A stretch of DNA of 64,000 nucleotides, taken from NCBI RefSeq assembly GCF_036226745.1, contig NZ_CP109013.1, forward strand, positions 1,178,001 to 1,242,000, in the 5' to 3' direction. This document shows positions 1-11,144 of the stretch, piece after piece. The notes below the pieces were generated by a model that searched no databases, was not told where the DNA came from, and saw only the letters and a list, made by a program, of their open reading frames with translations. Position numbers and translations under genes: made by a program. Positions within the stretch are counted from its first letter, which is position 1; each line of letters begins with the position of its first letter. Origin of the DNA: Streptomyces sp. NBC_00683 (GTDB lineage: Bacteria; Actinomycetota; Actinomycetes; Streptomycetales; Streptomycetaceae).

Positions 1-208
1 CCGGGACGGTCTCCTGCCGGCTGAACGCCTTCTGCTCCTCGACGACCCGGGTGGACTCGGCGCTCTGCGGGAGGAACGAGGCCTGGTCGTTCGTGGCCAC
101 CTCGCCGAGTTTCCCGGCGTACGAGCCGAACGCGCCGCCGACGGCGAGCCAGACGACGACGAGGAATACGGGGATCAGCCAGCGAACCGGCCTCGATGCG
201 ATGGGCAT
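1..208 (-). CDS. MMPL family transporter, N-terminal fragment
   Basis: This is the first 69 codons of a gene that runs off the left edge. The start MPIASRPVRWLIPVFLVVVW is a short basic segment followed by a hydrophobic helix. It then continues into GSYAGKLGEVATNDQASFLP, the usual entry of actinobacterial MMPL/RND-type exporters, where TM1 leads into a periplasmic loop with a PxxAESTR-like stretch. Such proteins move lipids or drugs across the membrane. The MarR gene upstream on the same strand and two near-palindromes at 236-262 suggest repression by that MarR protein. The family call rests only on the N-terminus. Confidence 0.75.
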   Translation of the reverse strand, partial: MPIASRPVRWLIPVFLVVVWLAVGGAFGSYAGKLGEVATNDQASFLPQSAESTRVVEEQKAFSRQETVP

Positions 209-235
209 GGTGCTCCCGGGTCGGGGGAAAGTCTT

Positions 236-262
236 TCAATCATCGAGTATCTCAATTATTGA
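236..262. promoter_or_regulatory. Two tandem MarR-type operator candidates
   Basis: TCAATTATTGA at 252-262 is a perfect 5+1+5 palindrome. TCAATCATCGA at 236-246 matches it at 9 of 11 positions, with centres 16 bp apart. Both sit in an AT-rich island upstream of the MMPL start (208) and downstream of the marR stop. Binding by the adjacent MarR protein is inferred from size, symmetry and position. Confidence 0.5.
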
Positions 263-323
263 AGCATATGGGTGCCCGGCTCCTACAGGGAGGCCGAAGA
301 CAGTCCGGCGGATGGGCGGGGGC

Positions 324-818
324 TCAGCGCTGGGGGGCCTGCATACGGGCGAGTTCCGCGTTCATGCGGGCGAGGAAGCGGAGCGTGGCCGCCAGTTCTT
401 CCGGATCGGAGGAACTGCGGGCCCCTGACGCGGCTTCGGCGAGGGGCATGAAGAACGAGCGAGCGGCCGCCTTGGCCGTGGGCTCGTAGTGCAGATGCAC
501 GACGCGCCGGTCGGCGCTGTCCCGCGAGCGACGGATGTGGCCGACGCGCTCCAGACGGTCCAGACACGCCGTCACCGCACCGGAGGTCAGACCGAGATGA
601 TCACGCAACCGGCCGGGAGTCATCGGAACATCGGCGTCCAGGATCGCCGCGAGCGCCTGGACATCCGTGGCGTGCAGGCCCTGGGTGTGCGCGAAGGCGT
701 GCACCAGACGGTTGATCTCGCCGTTCATGCGACGCAGCTGCATCGCGAGGGCCTGGAGCTCCGCGACCCCCGACGCTCCCGTGCCTGATCCCTCGCGAGC
801 GTCGTCTGCACTGTCCAC
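324..818 (-). CDS. MarR family transcriptional regulator
   Basis: A 164-aa winged-helix regulator of normal MarR length. The DNA-binding core is about residues 45-110 (TPGRLRDHLGLTSGAVTACL as recognition region, then the basic wing RRSRDSADRRVVHLH). The dimerising C-terminal helices contain FLARMNAELARM. It precedes the MMPL gene on the same strand by 115 bp, so it probably represses that exporter. The GTG start at 818 lies about 7 nt below a TAGTAT -10-like box (minus strand, 830-825) with no Shine-Dalgarno, suggesting a leaderless mRNA. Confidence 0.88.
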   Translation of the reverse strand: MDSADDAREGSGTGASGVAELQALAMQLRRMNGEINRLVHAFAHTQGLHATDVQALAAILDADVPMTPGRLRDHLGLTSGAVTACLDRLERVGHIRRSRDSADRRVVHLHYEPTAKAAARSFFMPLAEAASGARSSSDPEELAATLRFLARMNAELARMQAPQR

Positions 819-959
819 CGCACCATACTAGGGCGCCCCCGGCCCGTACCTGATCGGCGCTTCCTGCGTTGTGCAGGCACGGGACCGGACACACCGGCCC
901 GACGGCGCCCGTTCTCCCGGCCGGCCACCGACAAGCGGAACAGCCTGTGGGGGGACACC

Positions 960-2498
960 GTGGAAGCAGTACATCCGAGCCGGATCGGAGAGGTCATGGA
1001 GAGCAGGGACGACAACGGACTGCGGTGCCTGGTGACCGGCGCGACAGGGTACATCGGGGGCCGCCTCGTGCCCGAGCTCCTGGACGCGGGCCACACGGTC
1101 CGCTGTCTGGCACGGAGCCCGGAGAAGCTGCGGGACTATCCGTGGGCGGGCGAGGTCGAGGTCTCCAAGGGCGATGTGACCGACGCGGAGTCCGTCGCGG
1201 CCGCCATGCGGGGCATCGAGGTCGCCTACTACCTGGTGCACGCCCTGAGCAGCGGGGCGGGGTTCGAGGAGACGGACCGGAAGGCCGCCCGGATCTTCGG
1301 CGAGCAGGCGCGCGCCGCGGGCATCCGGCGCATCGTGTACCTGGGCGGGCTCACTCCGGCCGACGTCCCCGAGCAGGAGCTGTCGCCGCATCTGCGCTCG
1401 CGTGCCGAGGTCGGCCGCATCCTGCTCGACTCCGGTGTGCCGACGGCCGCGCTGCGTGCCGCTGTCATCATCGGCGCCGGTTCCGCCTCCTTCGAGATGC
1501 TGCGCTATCTCACCGAGCGACTGCCCGTGATGGTCACACCGAGCTGGGTGTCGACACGGATCCAGCCGATCGGGGTCCGGGACGTGCTGCGCTATCTCGT
1601 CGGCAGCGCGCGCATGCCGGCCGAGGTGAACCGCACCTTCGACATCTGCGGGCCCGACGTGATGACGTACCGGGCAATGATGGAGAAGTACGCCGAGGTG
1701 GCCGGACTGCCGCACCGGCTGATCCTCCCCGTCCCGATGCTGACGCCGAGACTGTCCAGCCACTGGATCGGGCTCGTCACCCCGGTCCCCGCCTCCATCG
1801 CCCGCCCGCTCGCGGAGTCCCTGCGGTACGAGGTCGTGTGCCACGAGCACGACATCGCCGACCATGTGCCGGACGGCGCCGGGCAGCCCTTCTCCTTCGA
1901 CACGGCTCTCGGCCTCGCCCTGCAGAGGGTTCGCGAGGCCAGGGTGACGACCCGGTGGTCGTCCGCGTCCACCCCCGGCATCCCCAGCGACCCGCTGCCC
2001 ACCGACCCCGACTGGGCGGGCGGCAGTCTGTACACGGATGTGCGGGAGCACGATGTGGACGCCTCGCCCGAGGCGCTGTGGCGGGTCGTCGAGGGAATCG
2101 GCGGTGACAACGGCTGGTACTCCTTCCCCCTGGCCTGGGCGGTGCGGGGCTGGCTGGACCGGCTGACGGGCGGTGTGGGACTGCGCCGGGGCCGGCGGGA
2201 TGCGCAACGGCTCCGCGTCGGGGACTCGCTGGACTTCTGGCGGGTGGAGGAGATCGAGCCCGGCCGCCTCCTCCGGCTGCGCGCCGAGATGCGGCTGCCC
2301 GGTCTGGCCTGGCTGGAGATGTACGTCGAGGAGGGCGAGGGCGGCCGGTCCCACTACCGGCAGCGGGCCATCTTCCACCCGTCCGGACTGCTGGGACACG
2401 CGTACTGGTGGAGCGTGTCGCCGTTCCACGCGATCGTGTTCGGCGGGATGTCGCGCAACATCGCGCGGGCGGCGGGCAAGGACGGCGGTCCGCGATGA
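960..2498 (+). CDS. SDR family oxidoreductase with DUF2867 domain
   Basis: 512 aa. The N-terminal half is an atypical NAD(P)-binding Rossmann domain: TGATGYIGGRLVPELLDAGH at about residue 25, then VTDAESVAAAMRGIEVAYYL. The C-terminal 150 residues are a DUF2867/SRPBCC-like part (DSLDFWRVEEIEPGRLLRLR). The substrate is unknown; relatives are annotated as NAD-dependent epimerases. GTG at 960 has a GGGGGGA ribosome site 5 nt away; ATG at 996 is a possible alternative that loses 12 residues. The stop overlaps the photolyase start by ATGA, so the two are co-transcribed. Confidence 0.85.
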   Translation: MEAVHPSRIGEVMESRDDNGLRCLVTGATGYIGGRLVPELLDAGHTVRCLARSPEKLRDYPWAGEVEVSKGDVTDAESVAAAMRGIEVAYYLVHALSSGAGFEETDRKAARIFGEQARAAGIRRIVYLGGLTPADVPEQELSPHLRSRAEVGRILLDSGVPTAALRAAVIIGAGSASFEMLRYLTERLPVMVTPSWVSTRIQPIGVRDVLRYLVGSARMPAEVNRTFDICGPDVMTYRAMMEKYAEVAGLPHRLILPVPMLTPRLSSHWIGLVTPVPASIARPLAESLRYEVVCHEHDIADHVPDGAGQPFSFDTALGLALQRVREARVTTRWSSASTPGIPSDPLPTDPDWAGGSLYTDVREHDVDASPEALWRVVEGIGGDNGWYSFPLAWAVRGWLDRLTGGVGLRRGRRDAQRLRVGDSLDFWRVEEIEPGRLLRLRAEMRLPGLAWLEMYVEEGEGGRSHYRQRAIFHPSGLLGHAYWWSVSPFHAIVFGGMSRNIARAAGKDGGPR

Positions 2499-3874
2499 GC
2501 GTATCGGTGGTCCTGTTCACGTCCGATCTGCGTCTCCACGACCATCCGCCCCTGCACGCGGCCCTCGCGTCGGCCGACGAGGTGCTTCCGCTGTTCGTCC
2601 TGGACGAGGGCATCGAGGACGCCGGGTTCGGCGTCCCGAACCGGCGTGCGTTCCTCGCCGACTGCCTCCGGGACCTGGACTCGGGGCTCCGCGCCCGGGG
2701 CGGACGACTGGTGATCCGTTCGGGCGAGCCGGCCGAGGAGGTCTGCCGGATCGTCACGGAGACGGGTGCACGCGACGTTCACGTCGCGGCGGGCGTCAGC
2801 TCCCACGCGCAGAGCCGCGAGGAGCGGCTGCGGACGGCGCTCGGATCCCAGGGCTGCCGGCTGCACGTCCATGACGCGGTGATCACGGCGGTCGCGCCGG
2901 GCGCGGTGGTGCCCTCCGGAGGGGGCAAGGACCACTTCGCCGTCTTCACGCCGTACTTCCGCCGCTGGTCCGGGGCGCAGGTGCGGTCCCCCTTCGGGGC
3001 GCCGCGCACCGTTCGCGTACCGGAGGGTCCCGCGTCCGCTGAGGTGCCCTCGCGTGCCGGTCTCCCGGGGGTCTCGGCGGGACTGGCGGAGGGCGGGGAG
3101 AGCGAGGGCCGCAAACGATTCGCCGCATGGCGCCGCCACGGACTCGGACAGTACGAGACGCGCCACGACGATCTCGCGGGCGACGGCACCTCGCGGCTCT
3201 CCCCGCACCTGCACTTCGGCACGCTCTCCCCCACCGAGCTGGTCCACCGTGCACGCGCGGCGGGCGGTCCGGGCACGGATGCCTTCGTACGGCAGTTGTG
3301 CTGGCGGGACTTCCATCACCAGGTCCTGGCCGCCCGGCCGTCGGCTGCCCGCACCGACTACCGTTCGCAGCAAGACCGTTGGCGCACCGAGCGGTCGGCC
3401 GCGGACGAGATCACCGCCTGGCAGGAGGGCCGCACCGGTTATCCGGTGGTCGATGCCGCGATGCGCCAGCTGCGCCACGAGGGCTGGATGCACAACCGTG
3501 GGCGGCTGCTGACCGCGAGTTTCCTCGTCAAGACGCTGTACGTGGACTGGCGGATCGGCGCGCGCCACTTCCTGGATCTGCTGGTGGACGGGGACATCGC
3601 CAACAACCAGCTCAACTGGCAGTGGATGGCGGGTACGGGCACGGACAGTCGGCCCAACCGGGTGCTGAACCCGGTGCTGCAGGCCAAACGGTACGACCCG
3701 GACGGCGCGTACGTCCGCCGCTGGCTGCCCGAGCTGGCGGGGATCGACGGCGGTGCCGTTCACGAGCCGTGGAAGCTGCGGGCCGCGGAGCGCACCCGGT
3801 ACGACTACCCGGAGCCGGTCGTCGGTCTGGCCGAGGGGCTGGCCCGGTTCAAGGACGCCCGCGGACTCGACTAG
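2495..3874 (+). CDS. phr: Deoxyribodipyrimidine photolyase
   Basis: 459 aa, normal for class I CPD photolyases, which use FAD and near-UV/blue light to split pyrimidine dimers. The N-terminal antenna-binding domain begins VVLFTSDLRLHDHPPL. The FAD-binding domain shows TSRLSPHLHFGTLSP, RQLCWRDFHHQ, RTGYPVVDAAMRQL, GWMHNRGR and the WQWMAGTGTDSRP block that contacts FAD and the dimer. It overlaps the upstream SDR gene by 4 bp. A cryptochrome role cannot be excluded from sequence, but all photolyase blocks appear intact. Confidence 0.95.
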   Translation: MSVSVVLFTSDLRLHDHPPLHAALASADEVLPLFVLDEGIEDAGFGVPNRRAFLADCLRDLDSGLRARGGRLVIRSGEPAEEVCRIVTETGARDVHVAAGVSSHAQSREERLRTALGSQGCRLHVHDAVITAVAPGAVVPSGGGKDHFAVFTPYFRRWSGAQVRSPFGAPRTVRVPEGPASAEVPSRAGLPGVSAGLAEGGESEGRKRFAAWRRHGLGQYETRHDDLAGDGTSRLSPHLHFGTLSPTELVHRARAAGGPGTDAFVRQLCWRDFHHQVLAARPSAARTDYRSQQDRWRTERSAADEITAWQEGRTGYPVVDAAMRQLRHEGWMHNRGRLLTASFLVKTLYVDWRIGARHFLDLLVDGDIANNQLNWQWMAGTGTDSRPNRVLNPVLQAKRYDPDGAYVRRWLPELAGIDGGAVHEPWKLRAAERTRYDYPEPVVGLAEGLARFKDARGLD

Positions 3875-3878
3875 GTCT

Positions 3879-4721
3879 TCAGACCTTGCGCCAGCGGGCG
3901 TTGGCCCAGGAGAAGGCGCCGAAGGCGGCCAGGCCGAGCGCGATCAGTGCGAGCAGCCAGGGGCCGGCCGGAGTTTCGGTGAAGGAGCGCAGGGTGTCGT
4001 CCATGCCCTTGGCCCGGCCCGGTTCGTGCCGGACCGCGGCGGCGACGGCGAACCCGCCTGCCGTAGCGAAGACGATGCCGCGGACCGCGCCGCCGAACAT
4101 GCCGGAGAAGTCGACGGCCCGGCGGACCTTCCGCGTCATCTCGGACATCTTCAGGTGCTTGCGGTACTTGCGGGTCACGGCCCGGAAGGCGATCCAGAGC
4201 CCCGCCCCGACGACGACGGCACCCGCGATCCCGACGATCCACTGGCCCCCGGTCCATTCCAGGGCCTTCGCCGTGACGTCGTCGGTCTGCCGGTCGCTCG
4301 ATCCACTGCCGCTGCCCTGGTCGCCCGCCGCGTAGGAGAGCACGGAGTACGACACGAAGCCGTAGAAGAGGAAGCGGGCGGCGGCCATGGCGCGCTTGCC
4401 CGGCTTGTCACCGTCGGGGCCCGCCAGTCCGAAGAGCGCCTCGGACAGGCGCCACAGGGCCATCCCGGCCAGTGCCGCACCGAGCGCCCAGAGCAGGACG
4501 CTCCCGAAGGGCTTCTCGGCTATCTCGGCGATGGCGCCGCCGCGGTCCGCCTGCTTCCCGCCGCTGTCGGAGAAGGCGATGCGCAGGGCGAGCAGTCCGA
4601 CCAGGAGGTAGATCACCCCGCGCGCGACGAACCCCGCCCGGGCGCCTGCGGCCACGGCCTTGCTGTTCGCGGCTCTTCGGGCGGTACGACGTCCGTCCGC
4701 CGACAACGCGTTTGTATTCAT
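3879..4721 (-). CDS. DUF1206 domain-containing membrane protein
   Basis: 280 aa with six predicted helices arranged as three repeated pairs, the DUF1206 layout. Repeats open with ARAGFVARGVIYLLVGLLAL, AAARFLFYGFVSYSVLSYAA and MFGGAVRGIVFATAGGFAVA. The C-terminus ends LGLAAFGAFSWANARWRKV. Function of the family is unknown. The start at 4721 (MNTNALSADGRR) is preferred because further upstream the frame is arginine-rich and not hydrophobic. Its stop lies 4 bp from the convergent photolyase stop. Confidence 0.88.
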   Translation of the reverse strand: MNTNALSADGRRTARRAANSKAVAAGARAGFVARGVIYLLVGLLALRIAFSDSGGKQADRGGAIAEIAEKPFGSVLLWALGAALAGMALWRLSEALFGLAGPDGDKPGKRAMAAARFLFYGFVSYSVLSYAAGDQGSGSGSSDRQTDDVTAKALEWTGGQWIVGIAGAVVVGAGLWIAFRAVTRKYRKHLKMSEMTRKVRRAVDFSGMFGGAVRGIVFATAGGFAVAAAVRHEPGRAKGMDDTLRSFTETPAGPWLLALIALGLAAFGAFSWANARWRKV

Positions 4722-4723
4722 GA

Positions 4724-7552
<2,829 letters not shown>

Positions 7553-7585
7553 CGGCCCGCTCCACCCCTCCTTAGGATGCACTCC

Positions 7586-8143
7586 ATGTCCCTCCCGCAC
7601 GCGATCCTCACCGCCCTGCTCGAGAAGCCTTCGTCGGGGCTGGAGCTGACCCGCAGGTTCGACCGGTCGATCGGGTACTTCTGGCCGTCGACGCATCAGC
7701 AGATCTATCGCGAGCTGGGGAAACTGGAGCAGGCCGGGCACATCCGGGTCCTGCCGTCGCCGCAGCCGGCCCGCGGGCAGAAGAAGGAGTACGAGGTCCT
7801 GCCCGCGGGCCGCGACGAGCTGACGGCCTGGGTGGCGGTGTCCGAGGACCCGCGCCCGGTCCGCGATCCGCTGCTGCTGCGGATGCGGGCGGCGGCAGTG
7901 GTCGGGGCCCCGGGGCTGGCCGGTGAGCTGCGCCGGCATCTCGCCCTGCACGAGCGGCAGCTGCGGGAGTACCTGGACATCGAGGAGCGGGACTTCCCGC
8001 CGGAGCGGACCGCGGACGAGGACACCCTGCGGCATCTGGTGCTGCGCGGGGGCATCGATCTGGAGACCTTCTGGACCGGCTGGCTGACCCGGGCCATCGG
8101 CGATCTGGACGGGCTCGGGACCGAGGACGACCCGGCTGTGTGA
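7586..8143 (+). CDS. PadR family transcriptional regulator
   Basis: 185 aa. An N-terminal winged helix (SLPHAILTALLEKPSSGLEL, then WPSTHQQIYRELGKLEQAG) and a C-terminal helical dimerisation domain of the Vir_act_alpha_C type (LRRHLALHERQLREYLDIEE) give the full PadR architecture. ATG 7586 is preferred over ATG 7577, because the family normally begins MSLPHAIL. A possible internal promoter (GTGACG 7549-7554, 18 nt, TAGGAT 7573-7578) would yield a leaderless message at 7586. Probable repressor of its own operon and perhaps doxX. Confidence 0.9.
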   Translation: MSLPHAILTALLEKPSSGLELTRRFDRSIGYFWPSTHQQIYRELGKLEQAGHIRVLPSPQPARGQKKEYEVLPAGRDELTAWVAVSEDPRPVRDPLLLRMRAAAVVGAPGLAGELRRHLALHERQLREYLDIEERDFPPERTADEDTLRHLVLRGGIDLETFWTGWLTRAIGDLDGLGTEDDPAV

Positions 8144-8152
8144 AGCCGGGCC

Positions 8153-9247
8153 CTACGGGCCGCCGACCGATGTCCTGACGGGTTCGGGCCTCAGCCCGAC
8201 CGGGTGGGCGGCCCGCGGGCCGCCGATGACCTGACTGCCCGTGCCGGGGCTGCCGCCGACCGGGCTGCTCGGTACCGGGCTGCTCGGTACCGGGCCGCTC
8301 TGTACCGGGCTGCTGTTCACCGTGCTCGTGCCGACCGGGCTCGTGACGGGCGGCCTGCTCGCGATCGACGCGCTGCCGGTGACGACCCGCGACGGCGTGT
8401 CCGCACCGGACGGGCCGGGTGCGGTCCGCTGCTGGGCGCGGCTGAGCAGAATCACGCCCCGCACCGCGGCCGCCGTGCCGAGGAGTGCCGGGACCAGGCC
8501 GGTCACGCCGCTCTGCAGGCGTTCGCCCAGCAGAGCCAGGCCGATCACGGCGGCGGCGATCGGGTTGGCGAGGGTGACCACGGCGAGCGGGGCGCCGAGG
8601 CCGCCCCGGTACGCGGTCTGGGACAGCAGCAGGCCGCCCATGGCGAACACGGAGATGAGCAGAGCCACCGTCACCAGCCGCCAGCTGAGCAGCGGACCGG
8701 TGTGGTCGGTGGCCGCGACCGTGAGCGTCTGGGTGAGCGCGGAAGCCACGCCCGAGGTGATGCCGGATGCCGCAGCGTGCCGGAGGCCCGGACGGGCGCC
8801 GGGACGGCTGAGGCCGGCGACCAGCGCCATCGTCACGGCGGAGACGGCGAGGGCCTCGGGCAGGCTGAGCGTGTCGTGCGGCCCTGCGCCTCCCGCGGCC
8901 GTCAGCAGGGCGCCGAGACCGAGCAGGGTGAGGAGCGTGCCGCGCCACTCCGTAGGGCTGACCCTGCGACCGGCGGCACGGGCTCCGAGCGGAACGGCCG
9001 CGACGAGGGTGAGCGCGCCGAGCGGCTGGACGAGCGTCAGAGGTCCGTACTTGAGCGCGGCGACGTGCAGCAGCGCCCCGCCGGCGTTCAGGCTGACCGC
9101 CGACCACCAGGCACCCCGACCCATCAGGCGCAGCACTCCGGCGGACGGTTCGGTACGGCCTGCGAGGCGCGCCTGCGCCACCGCGGCTGCGGCGTAGGCG
9201 GCCGCGGAGACGAGTGACAGCGCGACGGCGACGAGTGTGGCGTTCAT
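8153..9247 (-). CDS. EamA/DMT-type permease with repetitive C-terminal tail
   Basis: 364 aa. Residues 1-285 hold about ten helices of the drug/metabolite transporter fold (VALSLVSAAAYAAAAVAQA, VSLNAGGALLHVAALKYGPL, VVTLANPIAAAVIGLALLGE). From about residue 290 the protein becomes a cytosolic low-complexity tail of Pro, Ser, Gly and Val, encoded by 15-bp tandem repeats (8257-8347). Substrate unknown. Its start overlaps the PAP2 stop by ATGA, so the two form an operon. The tail is probably dispensable for transport. Confidence 0.82.
   Translation of the reverse strand: MNATLVAVALSLVSAAAYAAAAVAQARLAGRTEPSAGVLRLMGRGAWWSAVSLNAGGALLHVAALKYGPLTLVQPLGALTLVAAVPLGARAAGRRVSPTEWRGTLLTLLGLGALLTAAGGAGPHDTLSLPEALAVSAVTMALVAGLSRPGARPGLRHAAASGITSGVASALTQTLTVAATDHTGPLLSWRLVTVALLISVFAMGGLLLSQTAYRGGLGAPLAVVTLANPIAAAVIGLALLGERLQSGVTGLVPALLGTAAAVRGVILLSRAQQRTAPGPSGADTPSRVVTGSASIASRPPVTSPVGTSTVNSSPVQSGPVPSSPVPSSPVGGSPGTGSQVIGGPRAAHPVGLRPEPVRTSVGGP
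8257..8347. repeat. Degenerate 15-bp tandem repeat inside the EamA gene
   Basis: Three to five copies of a unit close to GGTACCGGGCTGCTC occur in a row. On the minus strand they encode SSPV/SGPV-type units of the permease tail. The unit length is a multiple of three, so copy-number change would keep the frame. Confidence 0.7.
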
Positions 9248-10101
9248 CGCGGTGCTCCGGATCGTGCGTACGGCCCGGACGCGGATGCGTACGCGGGGCT
9301 CGGGACGGGCGAGGGCAGGTAGGGCCCGTCCGCGGGGATCCCGGCGGAGGGCCACGGCAGGTGCGCGCGGACGGGTGCGGGACGCGGCAGCCGGATCGCC
9401 GCGAGGACCACGGCGAGCAGTGCTGAGACCACGATCGCGTCGAGCCAGTAGTGGTTGGCCGTGCCCACGATGACGAGCAGGGTGACGAGCGGGTGGAGCA
9501 GCCACAGCAGGCGCCACCGGGAGCGGGTGGCGACGATCAGTCCGACGGCGACCGTCAGCGCCCATCCGAAGTGCAGGGAGGGCATCGCGGCGAACTGGTT
9601 GGCCATCGAGTCGGTCGAGGGCGTGGCCCCGTACACCGTCGGGCCGTACACCTGTCCGGTGTCGACGAGAGCCGCGGCGTCCAGCATCCGCGGCGGTGCG
9701 AGCGGGAAGAGCACATGCAGCGCGAGCGCGGCACCGGTGAGCACGGCGAGTATGCGGCGCGACCACACGTAGTGGATCGGCCGCCGCCAGTACAGCCAGA
9801 CCAGGAACAGCAGGGTGACCGGGAAGTGCACGGTCACGTAGTAGGTGTTCGCCGCCTGCACGAGCGTCTGGCTGTGGAGCAGCACGCCCTGCACGACCCC
9901 TTCACCGGGGAGGTGCAGTGCCCGCTCGAGGTCCCAGACGTCCCCGGCGTTGCGGTAGGCCTCCTCGACGTGTCCGTTCGCGGCCTGCCGGCCGAGTTTG
10001 TAGACGAGGAAGAGTCCTGCGACCAGAAGAAGCTCGCGGACGAGGGGCGGTCGGGCAGAGGTGTCCGGCTCCCGGTCCGCAGGCTTGCTGCGGGTGTGCA
10101 T
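9244..10101 (-). CDS. PAP2 superfamily phosphatase / inositol phosphotransferase-like membrane protein
   Basis: 285 aa, multi-pass. The catalytic blocks are FAAMPSLHFGWALT (SxxH-type C2 motif) and GTANHYWLDAIV (C3, catalytic His and Asp), matching the Aur1/Ipt1-like PAP2 group; the classical KxxxxxxRP C1 is not evident. About six helices surround them, starting ELLLVAGLFLVYKL. Likely acts on lipid phosphates or undecaprenyl-type substrates. ATG 10101 (or the GTG one codon earlier) has AAAGGGG upstream. It lies divergent to tetR across the large operator cluster, so it is a likely target of that TetR. Confidence 0.83.
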   Translation of the reverse strand: MHTRSKPADREPDTSARPPLVRELLLVAGLFLVYKLGRQAANGHVEEAYRNAGDVWDLERALHLPGEGVVQGVLLHSQTLVQAANTYYVTVHFPVTLLFLVWLYWRRPIHYVWSRRILAVLTGAALALHVLFPLAPPRMLDAAALVDTGQVYGPTVYGATPSTDSMANQFAAMPSLHFGWALTVAVGLIVATRSRWRLLWLLHPLVTLLVIVGTANHYWLDAIVVSALLAVVLAAIRLPRPAPVRAHLPWPSAGIPADGPYLPSPVPSPAYASASGPYARSGAPR

Positions 10102-10158
10102 CACCCGTGCCCCTTTGCTGACGAAGCGCTGTTACGGCGGCATGGTCGAGTCCATGCC

Positions 10159-10216
10159 GTATCGATACGCCAGTGTACCGATACGTTTGCGTATCGGTAC
10201 ACTGGCGTATCGATAC
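10159..10216. promoter_or_regulatory. Perfect 27-bp inverted repeat: TetR operator cluster
   Basis: Arms 10159-10185 and 10190-10216 are exact reverse complements around a TTTG spacer. The arms are built from a 15-bp unit CGTATCGGTACACTG: minus strand 10171-10185, plus strand 10190-10204, and again as CGTATCGATACACTG at 10206-10220. A fourth partial copy lies at 10159-10169. TACACT boxes inside the units (10198-10203, 10214-10219 and the mirrored 10172-10177) resemble -10 elements in both directions. Lying between divergent pap2 and tetR starts, this is most likely the TetR binding region. Confidence 0.75.
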
Positions 10217-10266
10217 ACTGGGGTGCAGAGGGTCCTCGTCGCAAAGCCGCAGAGAGGGAAAAGCGC

Positions 10267-10914
10267 ATGTCGTCGCCCGGTTCCACACCGTCGGCCGGTT
10301 CCGCACAGGAGCAGGCACCCACGTCGCGCCGGTCCAAGATCACACCGGAGCGGGCGCACGAGCTCTACACGGCCGTGCTGGACCTGCTCCGGGAGAGCGG
10401 CTACGAATCGCTGACCATGGAGGGCGTCGCCTCACGCACCCGGTGCGGCAAGTCGACCCTGTACCGGCAGTGGGGATCCAAGCCGGAGCTGGTCGTCGCC
10501 GCCCTGCACGGCACTCGCAGGCCGGTGCTCGCGGACATCGACACCGGCACCCTGAGCGGCGACCTGCACGCGGCCGCCCAGGCCGTCTGCACGGCGTCCG
10601 ACCGCGACTCCACCCTCGTACACGCACTCGGCCACGCCGCGCTCCAGAGCCCCGACCTGCTGTGCGCTCTGCGCGAGGCACTGATCGCACCGTCGATCGC
10701 CGCCATCGACGACATGGTCCGGCGCGCCGTCGACCGCGGCGAGATCGCCGCGGACAACCCCGCGGCGGAGTACGTCGCCGCACAGATCCTGGGCATCATG
10801 CGCGCCCGGCCGCTGCTGGAGGGACGGTACGCGGACGACGCGTTCGTCACCCGCTTCATCGAGTGCGCCGTCCTTCCCGCACTCCGGATCCCGGCGGCCC
10901 CGCCCCGGACCTGA
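10267..10914 (+). CDS. TetR/AcrR family transcriptional regulator
   Basis: 215 aa. The N-terminal HTH is textbook: ERAHELYTAVLDLLRESGYE, then SRTRCGKSTLYRQWGSK at residues about 45-62. The C-terminal ligand and dimerisation domain has helices such as AAEYVAAQILGIMRARPLLE. ATG 10267 follows an AGAGGGA site. It is transcribed away from the PAP2-EamA pair, and the intergenic gap is filled by repeated palindromic sites, so autoregulation and control of the PAP2 operon are likely. Ligand unknown. Confidence 0.92.
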   Translation: MSSPGSTPSAGSAQEQAPTSRRSKITPERAHELYTAVLDLLRESGYESLTMEGVASRTRCGKSTLYRQWGSKPELVVAALHGTRRPVLADIDTGTLSGDLHAAAQAVCTASDRDSTLVHALGHAALQSPDLLCALREALIAPSIAAIDDMVRRAVDRGEIAADNPAAEYVAAQILGIMRARPLLEGRYADDAFVTRFIECAVLPALRIPAAPPRT

Positions 10915-10991
10915 TGAACGTGGGCCGTCGTCCGAGCGGATGACGACGGTCCGCCCGCGCCGCACCGTGGGGACGGGGGTGGCGCGCAAAC

Positions 10992-11031
10992 CGGCCGGTC
11001 GGCGGCTTCCACGGAAGCCGCCGACCGGCCG
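10992..11031. terminator. Strong hairpin downstream of tetR
   Basis: Perfect 19-bp stem, CGGCCGGTCGGCGGCTTCC at 10992-11010 pairing with 11013-11031, with a 2-nt loop. There is no U-tract, as is common for Streptomyces terminators. Confidence 0.75.
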
Positions 11032-11087
11032 CTTCGTTCCCCGCCCGCACCTGGCCGCCCGCTGACGCCTCCTCAGTTCTCGTCTTC

Positions 11088-11116
11088 TTGACGATATGAC
11101 GCCGCTCCATTAGCGT
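11088..11116 (+). promoter_or_regulatory. Promoter of the SPFH operon
   Basis: TTGACG (11088-11093), exactly 17 nt, TAGCGT (11111-11116). It is flanked by an inverted pair TTCTCGTC (about 11077) and GACGAGAA (11123-11130), which could be a regulator site. Confidence 0.6.
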
Positions 11117-11144
11117 CGCCATGACGAGAAAGAGGGGGACCACC

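Noticed and set aside
828..2429. A long minus-strand frame opposite the SDR gene
   Set aside because: The plus strand carries a clear Rossmann/DUF2867 protein; the opposite frame is Arg/Gly/His-rich with no motif.
8257..8347. Tandem repeats as a CRISPR-like or non-coding repeat array
   Set aside because: The unit is 15 bp without spacers and reads in frame inside the EamA permease gene.
10159..10216. The large inverted repeat as a transcription terminator
   Set aside because: It lies upstream of two divergent starts and is built from repeated sub-sites, which fits operators rather than a terminator.
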